Shown piece after piece: positions 23,401 to 38,400 of a stretch of DNA of 64,000 nucleotides. Under the pieces are notes generated by a model that worked only from the letters and a program-made list of their open reading frames with translations, was not told where the DNA came from and searched no databases. This DNA comes from Berberis thunbergii (lineage: Eukaryota > Streptophyta > Magnoliopsida > Ranunculales > Berberidaceae). Numbering within the stretch: the first letter of the stretch is position 1; every line of letters begins with the position of its first letter. The translations under genes were made by a program, and so were the position numbers. The DNA lies in the NCBI GenBank assembly GCA_003290165.1, contig QNQO01001824.1, forward strand, positions 124,001 through 188,000. The letters run 5' to 3'.

Positions 23401-26400
23401 ACTACTCATCATACACGTGTGCCTGCACATTTATAATGTCTTTACATATATTCTTTATTCGGGAGAAGGAGAGGAACTAAAGAGAAAACATCTACATAAG
23501 CTAAATGCAGAGGCTTTATCTTTAGTTTATGATTATCAATAAAATTCTTCATCACTCTTTTGTTTGTTTGTAATTATCCAGAAAGTTCTCCTTGTCTTAT
23601 TTCAACCCACATAATGTGATTTTCGCTCATTTTTTGAATGCCTAGTTTTGCCATTTAAATGCTTTGAGTCAGAAAGTGTCTCATTAAGATAATGCCACAC
23701 AAAATCGAGCAGGGGTAAAGACAAATCAGCTATATGTCTTGTCAAATGAGCAGGGACAGTTTCTTGATTTTAAAGAACACAGCGATGTTCCTTATAAATT
23801 TTTATTTGGTGAAGGTTGCTAGGCTTCTGATGGACACATCTGTTTTAGAATTTTATCCAACACTGTTCATCTCGGTCACTGATGTGATGGATATGCTTGG
23901 AGATATGGTGTGGGACCGCATTAAAATGAAGGCTGAATGTGGTGACGATGGAAATTTAGTCTGCCCTTTGCCAGGTTTTTCTGTATATATTATGCTTTTA
24001 TGATTTTGTGCATATAGTTCATCTTTCATCATTTGCACCTCGAACAGTATACATAGGCTTACATGTGTTGAGGAAAATTGGAAATGATTTGAGATATATG
24101 TTTCATCTTTGAATTTTCTTTATGACTAGGAGAATTAATGAAGACAAGATATGGTTATGTTTTGTTAAGTCTCCCATGTGGTTTTTATCCACAAGCGTGC
24201 AGATTAGAAGTGATAATTTTGCAATGTAATCAATAATTTGATTGGGAAGTATTTATTTTTATTTATTAGTATTATTAATATTGTTGCAGAGAACTTTAGT
24301 ACCCACGACGTGTGCCCAGATGCCCAGGAAACCTGCTATAATTGGTTTTGCAAAATTGGATCCATCCGCGAGCTTCTTCCACGCATGTGAAGTTCTTTAT
24401 TCTCAGTCTCCTTTTATTTCTTTTTTCCTTTTTGAGTAATGCAGCTTACTGTGAACTGTGAAGTTAAATTGTGTAATACTGTCCATGCTTTGTTTGGTGA
24501 TTTCTTCTTCCTTTCTTCTTGTAATTAGTTTTTGGGTCAAGGCTTCATGGGCCTTGTGTCATTTTCGTGTCAACCCACCGACATGTTTCTGTAAATAGGC
24601 CAGGTTCGTGTCAGACAACTTTGACACAAGTCACCCTGTCGGACACATGAAGCAACAAATGTTCAAAATATTTGTACTAACTTGAGTAGATCCCCAATGA
24701 ATTCAATGTGATCCTTCAAAGTTTTCATTTAGTAATGCCTTTTCCGAAAAAAAAAACTCCTTATATAATTCAAACTGCCTTGTCACACAGCCTGTGAGCG
24801 TTAACTAAAAGGCCACATAGATTTTGTAACGGCTCCTAAAAACCCAAAATCGTTTTCAGGAAAAAAAAAGTTGGAAGTAAGAAGAACTAATGAAGAATTA
24901 CGGTTTCCGCTCATGTAATAAGTAAGAAGGAATACATCACTGAAACAATCCTTTGAGAACATTATGAGCATATCAAGATGCAAAACAGGGTCTATCATGG
25001 TGCAAAACACGGTCTCTTTCGCAGTTTATGAATTCTATAGATGGGGAAGCAGCTTTGGATTTGTCATTAAAGAGGGATTTGAGGGATTGGGAAGAAAATA
25101 GATTTGTTGTCCTTATTGCATACTCCAAGACAGGCACTTACGACTCTCCGAACTCTTGGTAGTGGGACCCAATAAAAAAATGTTACTAAGTAAAGAGCTG
25201 CCATGACTTTCTTACAGCCTGCCCTCAAACAACACAAACAACTTTCCCTTCGACTTCTCAGCATGGTTGATTTGGAGCAAAGAAACCCCTCCATTGTCAA
25301 ACTTTCTAGTTTGATCTATTGCTCAGTGCTACATTAGTTGTGGTATGTAGGCCAGGTTTTTATTGGCATATATGGGACATTGTGGTGCTGGGTCATCACT
25401 TTGGACATTCTTAAGGACAACAGCTTCAGTGATGTATACTTCTCATGGAAAAATTCATTTATGTAGCTCTCTCTTTCTAACTGTTTCCATCCGTGAGTGT
25501 CTCACTCATGTTTTTTCGATCTTTTGGTAGAATGCTTCTTCTGTCTTGCTTATAAAAAAAAAAAAAAGGAATACATTTTCACTAAAAAAAGTTGTTTATC
25601 ATATGTAAAGAAAGCATTGCAGTAAAAGAGTCTCTAACCACATTCTCTTCCCTCGTAGTTGTCTGAATCTTTCGTTTATGTAGATGCAAGAAATGGGCTT
25701 TTTGAGTTTCCATAGTATTACTTATCTGTTATTTCATTTCTAATGTAGTTATTTGGAACTGGCAATATCGCGTTGCTGGCGGTTTCTGCATGAAAAACCT
25801 TGGGGAAGTCTCCATCGCTTGGTTATGATGATGAGAGGGTTAGCAGATCCACTCGCATCTGCCTATTGTCGTGTGTATATGGCTCGTTGTGTTCAGGCAT
25901 TGGTCCCAAGTGATAGAGGTATATACTATATCATGAAATTATTATTCAAAGACGATAGACTAAACTTCTATGCTTTTTCATGGGTGTATTTAGAATAGAG
26001 GTTGGAGCCTGCAATAAGATTGCTCTACTCCTAATGCTAGTTCTTTGTCCTTTTCTTTGTCTCTTATCTTTTAATTTTTCTTAAATTCCTTGGTAGGCTC
26101 TCTGTGGCACATCGCATCAATACCGTTCACAATTAGTAAGCTTTAGCTGTTGATATTTGAGTCCTTCAGGTGATTATCATGGATAACCTTTACAGAATGA
26201 CGACAACATTTGGTTGCATTTACTTTTAAGGACCAGTTTGCATCACAAAGTCATTCTGTATTACTCTTGAATGAAATGACTCAGTGTCTGAACTTTCTAA
26301 CTAGGTTTCAGACATTTCCATGGTACTGGTGTTAGAGGTAAATAATCAACTAGACAAAATAGAAGCATTTTTATTTTTATTTTTTTGATCAATCAAACAA

Positions 26401-29400
26401 AGCAATATATTAATGATCAAAGGAAAGTGCCCAGTGGCTAAGAAGGTCGATTGCAAGTGACAGAAAAACAATAGAGTAATAACTCAATTGCAAGGCTTCC
26501 AATCAAACATACAAACTTGAATTTATACATTTTGAATGACCCCCCAAACATTTCCCAGTGCCAGACATGAGCCTTAATCTCATTGCAAAATGCCGTGGCA
26601 GTCTTCCTTTTTATGTTTGAAAATTTTGCTATTTCTTTTCTTCCACAATATCGAAATGCCTGCAAACAACACTCTCTTCCAAAGCCAGAGACATAAAAAA
26701 GAGCACCCATCCTGTTTGCACTCTCTTCCAAAACAGAGACCTTTGAAAGAGCACCCATCCTTGTGTCATTTAATGCCATTTGGAGAAAACTTTGGCTTAT
26801 TGGGTTGTAGTATTGACATCTCTGCAGATAAAAGACTGGACCTCTCTAGAGAAACGACAGTTGAAAAAAATGTGATCAAATGTTAAGATGTTGGAAGAAT
26901 TCAACTTTCAAGTCACCTTTCCACGATAGAAGTTACTCCCATTTGAAGTATGTTGGACAGCATGGAAGGAGCAAACTAGTAAAGGTTTTTAGCAACCAGT
27001 CATCAGAGATTGGTGCGCTGGTCGTGCAGGTTATTGTATTAAAGGAATTCTCAAAAAATTTTCTTTGAGAATGCTAGTTGGGATGTTTAGTGTCGGGGCA
27101 TAAAGCTTTTAAGGCCGTCGTGATGTAATACCCATAAATTTTATCAACAAATTTTACCTTGAAAAAAAGTATTCTTCTTCTAAAATAGCACATATGAAAA
27201 CAACATTGTCATCCTTATTGTCATCCTTATTGTCATCACTGATTAGTAAAATTTACAGCTAGTGTAGTGAAGCGCGCCTTTAGGCATTTTAGATAAATCT
27301 GCACTAACATCATTCAAGGCACTGCAATATGGTAAGGCCTGCACTTTTTGTGCCTAGCACCTAAGGCGTGAGGCATGTGAAGTAACACCTTACTATTTAT
27401 AAGTTATTTTCATACTTATTTTCACTATTTTTTGTGCCTAGCACCTAAGGCGTGAGGCATGTGAAGTAACACCTCTTTCTATATAGTTGTGGTGCTATTG
27501 TTTATCAAAATGATCATACACTTCAATTTATTAAAGAATAAGTGCAAAAAAAAAAAAGCCAAGTGCACCATACGTAATTGAGGTGCATGCATTGACTGGG
27601 CCTTAACCACGTTGATCACAACACTAATTGTTACCCATATATGTGAACAATGACGTTTACTCTTAAATTGTATTCTATATTGATAGCATAGGCCACACTA
27701 AATCATTTTTGTTGTATATGTGTATTCTTTGTTTCTTTCTCTCCCCCTCTCCTCCTCATTGAGGGACATTTTTTGGTCCTTTTGTCAGATTGTGTTAGAC
27801 TGTTAAATAGATTAACATGGTTCTGAGACCTAAACTCTGAGCTAGATAAACTTGAGACCCAAAGTGAGAGATGGTACCAAGGATGCAGGGGCAAATACGT
27901 GCCTCGCATTGAACCCAAACATGACACGCCGACTCGATAATTTTCCAAAATCTAGAACTCAGCTATAAGTCATACCATTTTTTTTAAGTCCTATGAAAAT
28001 AACCAATAAAAAAAAGTTTAAATTGAAAAACACAACAAGCATGAAGATAAAATGAGGCACAAACAATGCTTTCATCACTATCGCAACTTGCAAGTAAAAA
28101 AGCATGAAGAAAAAAAGTAGAAAGGAAGAAGAAGAGGTACAAAAGTGGAGAAAAAAATAACGCATTACAAAAAAAACAAAGTAGAGCAGAGGAAAAAGTA
28201 GAAGAGAGAAGAAGCATGAGAGAAAAGAAGAAGCAAATATGAAGAAAAAGCATATTAGTGGCTTTTCGTCGCCTTCTTTGTCTTGAATCGCAATTGAAAG
28301 TCTTTCACTTCAACAACCTTAAAATTAGGTGGTTATTTGCGCCACCAAAAAATAAAAAATAAAATAAAGCCGGTTGTCGAGTCTTGAGTGTGTCCTGACC
28401 GAGTTCGAGTTCAAGGCATGTTGGAGCATCTCTGACATGTTGACCACATTGACCATTTGTCTACACCTGTTTACACATTGACCACGTGTCGACGCGTGTC
28501 GAGTGAGTGTCGGTGTCGGAGATGTGTCGGACACGGGTGTGACATGTTTTCCAAAGAGTATGCGCTTCCTTGGATGGTACAAACCTTGGGACCGTTTGCA
28601 ACATAACTCTATAATCTTTTGATCTCTTCTGTCTCTGTCTATCTCTTATTTATTTCACATTCTTGTCATGGCCACAATTTCATTCTTTAATTTCTCTTGC
28701 TAATTAATTTTTCTTTCAACAATTTTGTAACAGGGTATCTTATTACTTGCATCAGCGACATCAAAATTATATTTGCACGTATAATTTCTGAGAAAGAAAC
28801 CGTACCTATAAGCTCTTTGGAAAACAGAAAGTTGATTTTAAGTTTGTTGGGACCTACCATTGAGTGGATTATGAGATGCATATGTAAGGAAGCGTGGCAG
28901 GTCAGTACTAAGATATATGTAATCAGTTGGACTTTTTCAATACATTCTACTCAATTTCTTGTTTCAGACCACACCATGATTCTGGTTCTTAAGTTTATGA
29001 ATACGGACAATGAAGTTGATCATTCAAATAGCTGCGCTCTCTCTGAATATATTGTCTTATTTGAACCTGAACAAATGAAGCCTTAGTACCCTGTTTTTCC
29101 TGATGTAACTATGTTTCTTTTAACCACTAAACTACACTATGGCAGACCGCCTACCTCATGCTTGGGACTAGTTGTTGAACTCAAGCTTTAAAATGGAATG
29201 TCAGATATATTTAACGCTGTAAATCTGTTTATATAATTTTTAGGGACCTAGGAAATATAATGTTATCTTAAGTGCAAACATTTGCGGAGGGATGAGTGCA
29301 ACTGGAACTTTAGAACAGTTCTGCTCGTAGGAATAGTATTGGACCTAAAGTAAGCATGAAATTATTATATGCACCACTTGGTAAATCAATAGGAAAGTTG

Positions 29401-32400
29401 GTATTCTAAAAATTGGGATGTGAAGATTTTGAATGTAAAATATATACATAATACTTCCTGAGGTGTTGTAATGCACTTATTCAAGGTGGAGCAGGCTGGG
29501 TGCTCGCCTTTGAAAGCACGTAATTCAAGCTAAGGCAGGCTCATAGTGAAGCGACTCAAGGTGGTGTGCATCACATGCCCAAAGTACAGCGGGTGCTTGC
29601 CACATCTGAAACCCTACAACCAATGGCCACGAAGGGACTGACCTGTTTGGGTATCAAAATTGCAGACAGTTTCGTCACTAAGAGTGAGAAGGTGGTACAT
29701 CTTAGGGCTTAATCTTGTGTGCACACTGCTTGGTGGCACCATGGGCTTTAGCTACTCGACCCCTGGACCTAACATGACGTTTTCCACTCTTTTGATACTC
29801 GTTCTGCTGTTCTCACCTAGTTTCCTTCCCTGCTCCATTTTAGCTACCAAGGTCGTCTAATCCACAAAATGTTGTATTCCTCAATCAATCGTATGGAACC
29901 CTAGAAAATAGGATATCAATTATTATGTACCCTCGTCTTCTCTCAATCTACCAATGGTCTATCCTGCAGGTTTCAGATTTCTTATAATCAATGAAGTACG
30001 TGGATCAATTCTGATTGGCAATATTTTTTTAAGTGCATTTTATAGATATGTATAGAATATCACATATAAACCTATGCTAAGTGGCCAAGTCAACCACGGT
30101 GGATTTTCAGGTTTTTGTGATAACAATGTCTTTTAAACTTGTTTTTCTTCTTCCACTTACTGTTATTTATTTCTTACTTTATTTGTTTTAATTTTAAGTT
30201 TTCTTTTTATTATTATTTTTGTATATAGAGTTTAAAGATAATATTTCATTGATAGCACGATTGTTTAAATCATCACCTTAGAGAACCCATTTCTCCTCCT
30301 CAATACACCTCATTGGCCTCCCATTCAAACACTGTAGCAGCAACTTTGGCTTCATTCTCATTGTCCACGTCGAAGCCGATTGCATCCTGAATTTAGTTCA
30401 CTGGGACACAAGGGAGCTCAGATATAGAACTCGGCATCTCAGAACGATGGTCCTTGTACTCACCTTTAGGGCCCAGTGGGCTGTCGTCCTCCTTCCCCCC
30501 ATCCCTTCACTTACTAATTTGCGTGACTTGGAAATCACCCTTCATTTACTTTTAGGTTAAAATTTTTAAAGAGTACGAAGATGAAGATAACAGAAAGTTT
30601 TTCTTTACTAGTTCAGTTTTATTTTCCTCCACTAGACTAAAAATATATACATTACTTCTGCAAGTTATTGATCTTGTTTTAATAAAAAAATATTTCAGAA
30701 CAGGCAAGGTGAAGATGTACTTGTGGAGCTTGGGATAAGAAAAGAACCATCGAATTCGCTCGGGACTTTCCCATGTATATCTATGGTTCTTCATCATCTT
30801 CTCAAGGAGCTGCCAGCTGAAATCCTTTATCCACATGCTTCGGAGATTGTGAAGCTTATCGAGTCAAGTAATGACATTTCATTTGATCAGGTAAGCATTG
30901 CGCATGCAGTAACTTTTTGCTCTACATTCTAGACTGGGTTACAATTTGGAATGCAACATCTTTAATCAGTTATTGATTTATGGATGTCCAGTATATGAAT
31001 TACAGATTGCTTGGGATTAAGCTGTGTGAGATAATGCTGCAAGTGGATCGAATTGACATCATAGTGGATCAAGTTTTCCAGGTACACAGGTTTATTTGTT
31101 CTATTTTATGAATAGAATTGCTTGCTTACTGGATGTGCCGTTATGGCATTATAGGGTTTTCTTAATTTGCTGGTTATTTTCAAGTTAATTATAAGAGTTC
31201 TAAAAGCTATTTCTTTAATTTACATTTATCTATATCTTTAAACTAAAATAAAATTTAAACAGCTGAAATTTGGAAGTGCCGTTATAGTTTCATAGGGTTT
31301 TCTTTTTTTTGCTGGTTATTTTCAACTTAATTATAACAGTTCTAAAAGCTAATTCTTTAATTTAAAATGATCTATATCTTTTTAAAAAAAAATTTTTAAC
31401 ATGCTGAGATTTTCGACTTAGCTGCTGTCAGTTTATAGCATCATCAATTTTTTATAAAACCGATAGGAGTGAAAAAAGTCTCTCCTTATAGTATTTTTGA
31501 TATATCACATGTGTGGCTATCATGGAGTGGCTAAAAATGTGTGTGACACTAATGTAATCTACAATTAATCTAATTAACCTAAACCTACAAATAAACTAAC
31601 AATAAAGATAATCAAATAAATCAATTCATATTTATCATTCAACCAACTACAAGCAATGGCCCGTTGACCCTATTTGTACTAATACCTAGGTTGCAAATTA
31701 AGTATTCTTACTCTAAATGTTATTGAAGCCGTAATCTTCACTTATTTTATTATGGGCTTACTTAGGCCTGACTCAACAACTAAGTTATATTAAATAAATT
31801 AAGTCTTACGTTACATCATCCTCCTGGGTTGAAGAAGTTCGTCATCGAGCTTGAAATCAAAGAAGTCCGCCGAACACAAGCAACTGATCACATAACACAA
31901 GGCGAAAAGCACATGTAGCAGACGGTCTCAAAACTTGCCACGATACACACTTGGTAAAAACAGCTGATGAACCAACTCAGAAATGGAGCAAGGTTACTCA
32001 AAAAACCATAATCCGAAACATACCTGCTGAACAAACTCATGTGCATAAACTCATGCCACAAAATATTTTCAATATGGGTCAATATGAACTTCATCACTTC
32101 ACTCCTGCCTCTGTTAGAACATCTTATATTTGCTCAAAAAATGAGAAAGAAGTTGTAGAAGTCAAATGGCCCACATTTCAAAAATCGAGTTGTGTGATGG
32201 TGCCCTTAACTCCCTCAAAAAGCTTGAGGGACTCTGATAAACAATATGGCCCTTCTAGGTTTTTGCGCATCTGGGCAAGTTCGTAAGCCCCCAATAAACA
32301 ATATGGCCCTTCTAGGTTTTTGCGCATCTGGGCAAGTTCGTCAGCCCCCAATATTGCTCTCATCTGCAGGTAACTCTCTTCTACCTATGTTTATGTCATT

Positions 32401-35400
32401 GGTCACTGGGGTGATGATGGTATAGGATAGTAAAAATGGTTGTGTATTGGACACCGCGGGGTAATGGACTAGACTTGGGCTTGGACTATATGGATATTGG
32501 TATGGAGACGGAGAGTAGTATGGGTCGGGGTAGGAATAATAAGAGTATGAATACTGGAGGGGTGCTCTTATTTATTATGGAGTATCTAACAAGGTTAAAA
32601 TTTTGGATACTTTAGGGAACAACTAAAAATTTTGAACAGGGGTTGATCCCTAAATATGGAAGGACCTGTTTTAAACATTCACTATCTTCCTCATACGACC
32701 TGAAACAAAACAAGGCTGCATGAGGGTTGGTTTGGGGAGCTCAAACGAATGGGGGGAAGGGTTTCCAACAAAAGTTAACGGTGACGGGAGAGGAGATGGC
32801 TATTTCCAACAGTCAGAACCTGCTGAATGACGTGCTGGCCCAGGACTTGGTGGCGGGGTTCTTGGGCTTGGTTGACGTTGTTGGAAATGGTGGGTGAGCT
32901 GAGTGGTGGTGGTGGTGGCTTTAGACAACAGTGGCTGCGGATTTGGAGGGTGATGGCGAAGAGGAGTGATGGTGGTGACTCTTTTATCCAGTATTCTCGG
33001 TCACAAACAGGTGTTGCAACTTTTGTTCTGAATTTCTTCTCCAAATAATGTTTTGGCTGAGATTCTTCAACCTTTTTTCGTGTTCTTCAATTAGTTTTAT
33101 TTCTCTTCTTTCTCAAATTCTCTTCAATCTTAATCAACTTTGGTTCTTCGAATCTTCAAATCGTACCCACTATCGTACCTAGTGATACCAAATAATGTAA
33201 TCTACAACTAATCTTATTAACCTAAATCTACAAATAAACTCAAATAAATCAATTCATATCATCATTCAACCAACTACAAGTAATGGCCTATTGGCCATAC
33301 TAACTTGCAAAACAAGCAATTTAATCCTAAATGCTATTGAAGCCCTAATCTTCCACTTATTCTATTATGGGCTTTCTTAGACCTGACCTAACAACTAAAC
33401 TATATTAAACAAATTAAATCCTACATTACATCAGACACTCATTTGATAGGACTCACATATAGTTGCGTTAAAAATATTTTTTGGTGATCCCCCTTCCTCC
33501 TTTCCCTGCTGCACGGGGGAACACACACCATGGAGATCCATCCAGCTCATGATAAATTTCCGTTTTAAAAGTTCTAATCATGTGGAAAATTACTTTTTAA
33601 ACTTGAAGAAAGAAGTTTCAGGCGCCCGTTTCATTTTTCTATCAAATCTTTAGATGTAATCAAAATGTCTTATCTGTTTCTAAATGGAGAATTCTAATTT
33701 TTTCATTTGTTACAAGTTTATGGTACCTCTTTGTTACTTTGTTCTCAGGGTGGAAAAACATATTAATGGTTTTCTCATATCTATTGCTATAGGTGATCAC
33801 TCAGTATGATGGCCTCAATGAGTACTTGAAGGTTGCGGATGCTTACTTGGATATTATACTGCATTATAACATGGTATAGTTTTATACTTGTGTTTATCAA
33901 ATCTTTTAGGTGCTTTTGCTTCCAGACGTTTTCATATTGGTACTGACTGCTGAAACCCTAAAAGTACGCTACACATCTAAAACCGCGATAGTTGCTTACA
34001 TCATCTAAGTTTTGTAACTGCATAGGACTATACTTGATTCATTTTTGTTTAGTTTGCAAATTTCCTAGGAAAACCATATTGTGAATTAGACCTTCTTACT
34101 TCTTAGTAAAACAATAATATAAAAAATAATTACAAAAAATCTATCTTAAGTTTATTAAGTATGTGATTCAGGGGAAAAAAAAATCCACGACCCCCTTTTT
34201 ACACGATTCCTGTGATTCAGGGAATTACCAGTTATGATTTAGTGGATGTGCAGAATTCACAACCCCTTTTTATGTCGTGTAAAATCGATTATTGTATCCA
34301 ATTTAGTCCAATACTTCTGATCTGATTTTGTGATCCTAAAAATGCTATCCATACCTAAGAATGTTGCATTTGTTTCAGGAAAGCTATCTGACAGTCATTT
34401 TAGATGGTATTTCCATGCGTGCACATAATAAGGCAGTCAGTGAAGATGACCTGAACAGCTTGCAGTCCATTTTTACAAAGATTCTTACTTATTTTAATAA
34501 CTTGGAAGATGCATTGGCATTGGTAAGCTTCTCCATAAGCACCCCTTAGATTTTATTTCGTACTTTCACACCCTAAGTTATAATTGGACGCTCATAGGTG
34601 TTCATTTTCTGTAAATAAGCATCCATCGATATTTGCATGGTTAATGAACTCATCCTAACCTAAGTAGTGGGTTGTGTGGCTGCCATGTGATATTGACAGA
34701 TAGGCCAGGTCTATTTTAGATATTTTTTAAGGTTGTTTTCATGTGATTTTATTAACTATTTTGTAGAGCCATTTTATCGAGATCTTAGATGGGATGTATG
34801 GGACCTCAAAGGATGTGGTAAACATGCATATCCTCGGTAAGGTGATAAGGTACACTCTCTAATCCATTCATTTCATGTTTTATGATAAAACTTCTCACTT
34901 AAATATCTTCCAGCTGTGTTTCCAAATTCTGTGGACCGTGTGAAGCTTCTGAAATAACACTACTAGCACAATTCACTGTTTGGATTTTTTTTTAATATTT
35001 GTGATGTTAATTGAAGGTTTAAAGTAGTCTGAATTTTACATTGAGGATTGTTTAAACTAATTTATTGGAACTTTCCTTGCTGTGCGTAAACATTTTTAGG
35101 GCACTGTGAACTCCACTGTAATAAGCATAGACTTCTTTTGAACCTCTGTGGCATATATTGGCATCCTTTAAAGAGAAGCATGGCTGATGTTGTCAAAGTG
35201 TGGATTTATCATATATCTTTGTCTGATTTTGAATTTATTGGACAGGAATGGTCCTATTCATGATCCAACAACCATACAGTTTCTTTTTGAAATTTCTCAG
35301 TCTCTTCATGATCACATAGATATTTTAAACCTCGTAGACGATGTTCGTCAACAGCAGGCACACCTCATCTGTAGTTTCATCCAGATGGTAAGTTTCTACA

Positions 35401-38400
35401 ACTATTAATTTTCCCATTGTTTGGGAGGTGTATTTTACTCCTGGTGTAGTTACAACTAATGTTGTGCTTACTGTGGTTTAGATTGACTTTGGATCGGCAA
35501 TGGATCGCCATCTTACATTTTTAGTTGAATGCCGTGGAGCGTTTGGTAGAATTAATGAGCTTAAGGTATGCAAAGTTCTATTTAGCAATTTTGTTTTAGT
35601 TCTTTACATGCTGCCCTCTCTCAAATGCATGATCTGGATGCTGCCCACTGTAGTTTGGTTTTAGGTCCACTAGATAGAGAGAACTTGGATGTGACATCAT
35701 TGCTACTATATTGGCATATTCCGACTAATCATGAATATTTGACCCTTTGGTGGATTAGCACTTTCTGTTAGCCCTAGGTGATACCTATCTCCTGATATAT
35801 AAAACCTGGATGTTTTAGGGTTGTTCAATTGTATTCCGCTTTAATGCAGTGATTATGCTCTGGAGCATATATTTCCTTCGAGATATTTCTATTCTGACAA
35901 TTTATGGCCAGACAAACACCATCATATTGTATTTCCTTGTATTGGCAGGAAGTTCTTGTACACTCCAGCAACAGTTTAGCAGTTAAAGCCATCAAAGAGG
36001 CAAATAGGCTTACCAGTTTTGTCAAATCTTGCATTGCATTTAATGAAGTCACAATACCTTCCATATCAACTACTATTAAGCAGATGAATCTTTATATTGA
36101 AACTACAGAAGTAATGTGCTCTACTTCTTCCTCTTCTTGATCTTCTTTTCTGAAGTAGTTGAGTTGATAACGTCTTCTACACTCATAAAAATGTCTTTCC
36201 TTGATAATCAGGTTGCTTTATTAGGTGGCTTATATTCACATGCAGATGGACTTATTGATTCAACAATCAGCTGCTTGCAAAGCTTGGATTCTGACGGTTG
36301 GACTCATCATTTCTTTTGGTTCATTGTGTTATATTGTGTCTAGGTCTACTTGCTAGATTTCTATTAAAAGCTGAAATTCATACTTTAATGGGACTAAAGT
36401 GGTTGTTCCTGAAAATGGAACTTGATGGTAGTTGCTGCGGAGTTTTTATTTTACTTTATTTTGTTTATAAAAAAAAGAAGTTCCACCGATATCTGAGATG
36501 ATGCCACTAATCAAGCCTTTCTAAATGTCTATGCTGGGAGGTTCCACTATGATGAGCTGCCAAACTCCGTGATTGATGATACCGTAACTTAGGTTCAAAA
36601 CCATATTTTCCATTTCCTATATTAATTTTGGTGGTGGTGGTGGCGATCATGTTTTTTCTCCTAAAGCATCATCTCAAAACCTGGGAACGAGAGTAGATTT
36701 TTTAGGTTTGGATTGCAGCATCTGCCATGGCGTTTTGTTTTCAAAACTCAAAATCAGCAATCTTTTGGTTGAAGTTTAAAATTCATGTATGGTCATTTGA
36801 AACTCAACGTTCCTTCATGTGGGACTATTTCGTGTCTGAAGCCCGTCTCTCCAAGCAATCTCATTTTTGGTTTCGCAAGGACAAGAAAACTCGGTTTATT
36901 TGTTTATTTATTTTGTGCGTGTGTTTTGAACTTTGAGGGTTCCATTTGAGATGCTAATGGGGCTGTCATCCCTTAAATTGGAGGTTTGAGGGATGCCCAT
37001 TGGAGACTCTTGTAGCTTTGAATGTATCTATTATGCATTTTTCACTTTTATCAACATAACAATTAGAGCTTGACACAACTTTTTCTGGTTTTGGTAGGTT
37101 CTCAAATTGACTTAGATGGGATTCTCTCTTTCGTACGGAAATTATGCAGCCTTTTGGTTGTAGTTCCAGGTAAATCAGTTCCACATTGTTAATAACGCGA
37201 GCTAAAAGTTTCGACATGATATCTTAGATCGTCACTTGGTCTTCTTCTCACAGAGATAAATTTCCAGATTGATGTGTCCATTCCTTCCATTTTTTTGTTA
37301 TTTTTCCTCCGTGCAACAAATTTGCTTAGTTGCACGTTTCTTAAAAGTTTCTGTTGTTTTGTCATGCTATAAACTATCATCCTTCCACTCCTGACATATT
37401 CTCCCCTTTTGAAGGTAATCCTGAACAAGGAGTTGCTTATATCCCAAGTAGCATATTATCACTTGTTGAATCACAACCATGGTAAGCCTTCTGTTAGTTC
37501 ATATAAATATATAATATTGACACAATGTGTCATCTATGGTACTATTTAATATCTTACTGTGTACTATTGCAGGGTAAACCCGTGGTTGAGGATAAGGGTC
37601 TTCTGTGCAATCGTTTCTCTATCAGCGACACTATCTCAACATAAGCTGCCATACCATGCTAACAGTAGAGAGGTCCTTTTTAGAACATTTGTTGCAATTG
37701 TTTTTTACGCATTTCTTCGTCAATTGATATAATCATATTGAAGTCGTGAAAGCTTGGAATAGAATGCCTTGTTCAGCAACTTTTTAGCTAGGGCACTCAA
37801 AGCCTTATTTGGAAGGGTGAATAATTCTTTCTATAATTTAATAAGAAACTCTCGGTTAGATTTCTAGTTGGTCCTAGTGGATTTTGAAATAGTTTTGACA
37901 CTTTCAGAATTTGTCACATTTATGGATTTATAACTTCTTCTCCAGTAATGTCTTTCCAATCCATTCAGGTTTTGGGCAATGACCTACTATTTTATGGAGA
38001 TCCCACATATCACCAAGAACTTACTTCCATATCCAAATCTGTTCTAGGGAATATGATTGATTGTATTCAACAAGAGCAGCATCGGGTAAGCATTTGCTAC
38101 CCTTATCTTCTTCCAAAGTAAGATATATATACTGGTTTGATTATCATTACTTGACAATAATGCCCTCACCTAGGCTACTCGAGGAGGCATGGCATTAGAA
38201 GCTTGCAATTGCATATTATCGTCTTTCAAGGTACGTTTTATTATAGAAGTACAGAGACGTGTGTATGTGTTAGTTACCCGTATTTATGATATATAATTTT
38301 TCAAATATCAATGTCTTTTATCATGTTTTTCACTTGTTGATCAAGATTGCTCTCTGAGTATCGTACTATCTGTGAGATACTCAGAATTGGAACCTAAAGG

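Noticed and set aside
28375..28570. Segment rich in 'gtgtcgg' and 'gacacg' words in VPS35L intron 7
   Set aside because: It resembles a common dispersed plant repeat, but neither ends nor target duplication could be defined.
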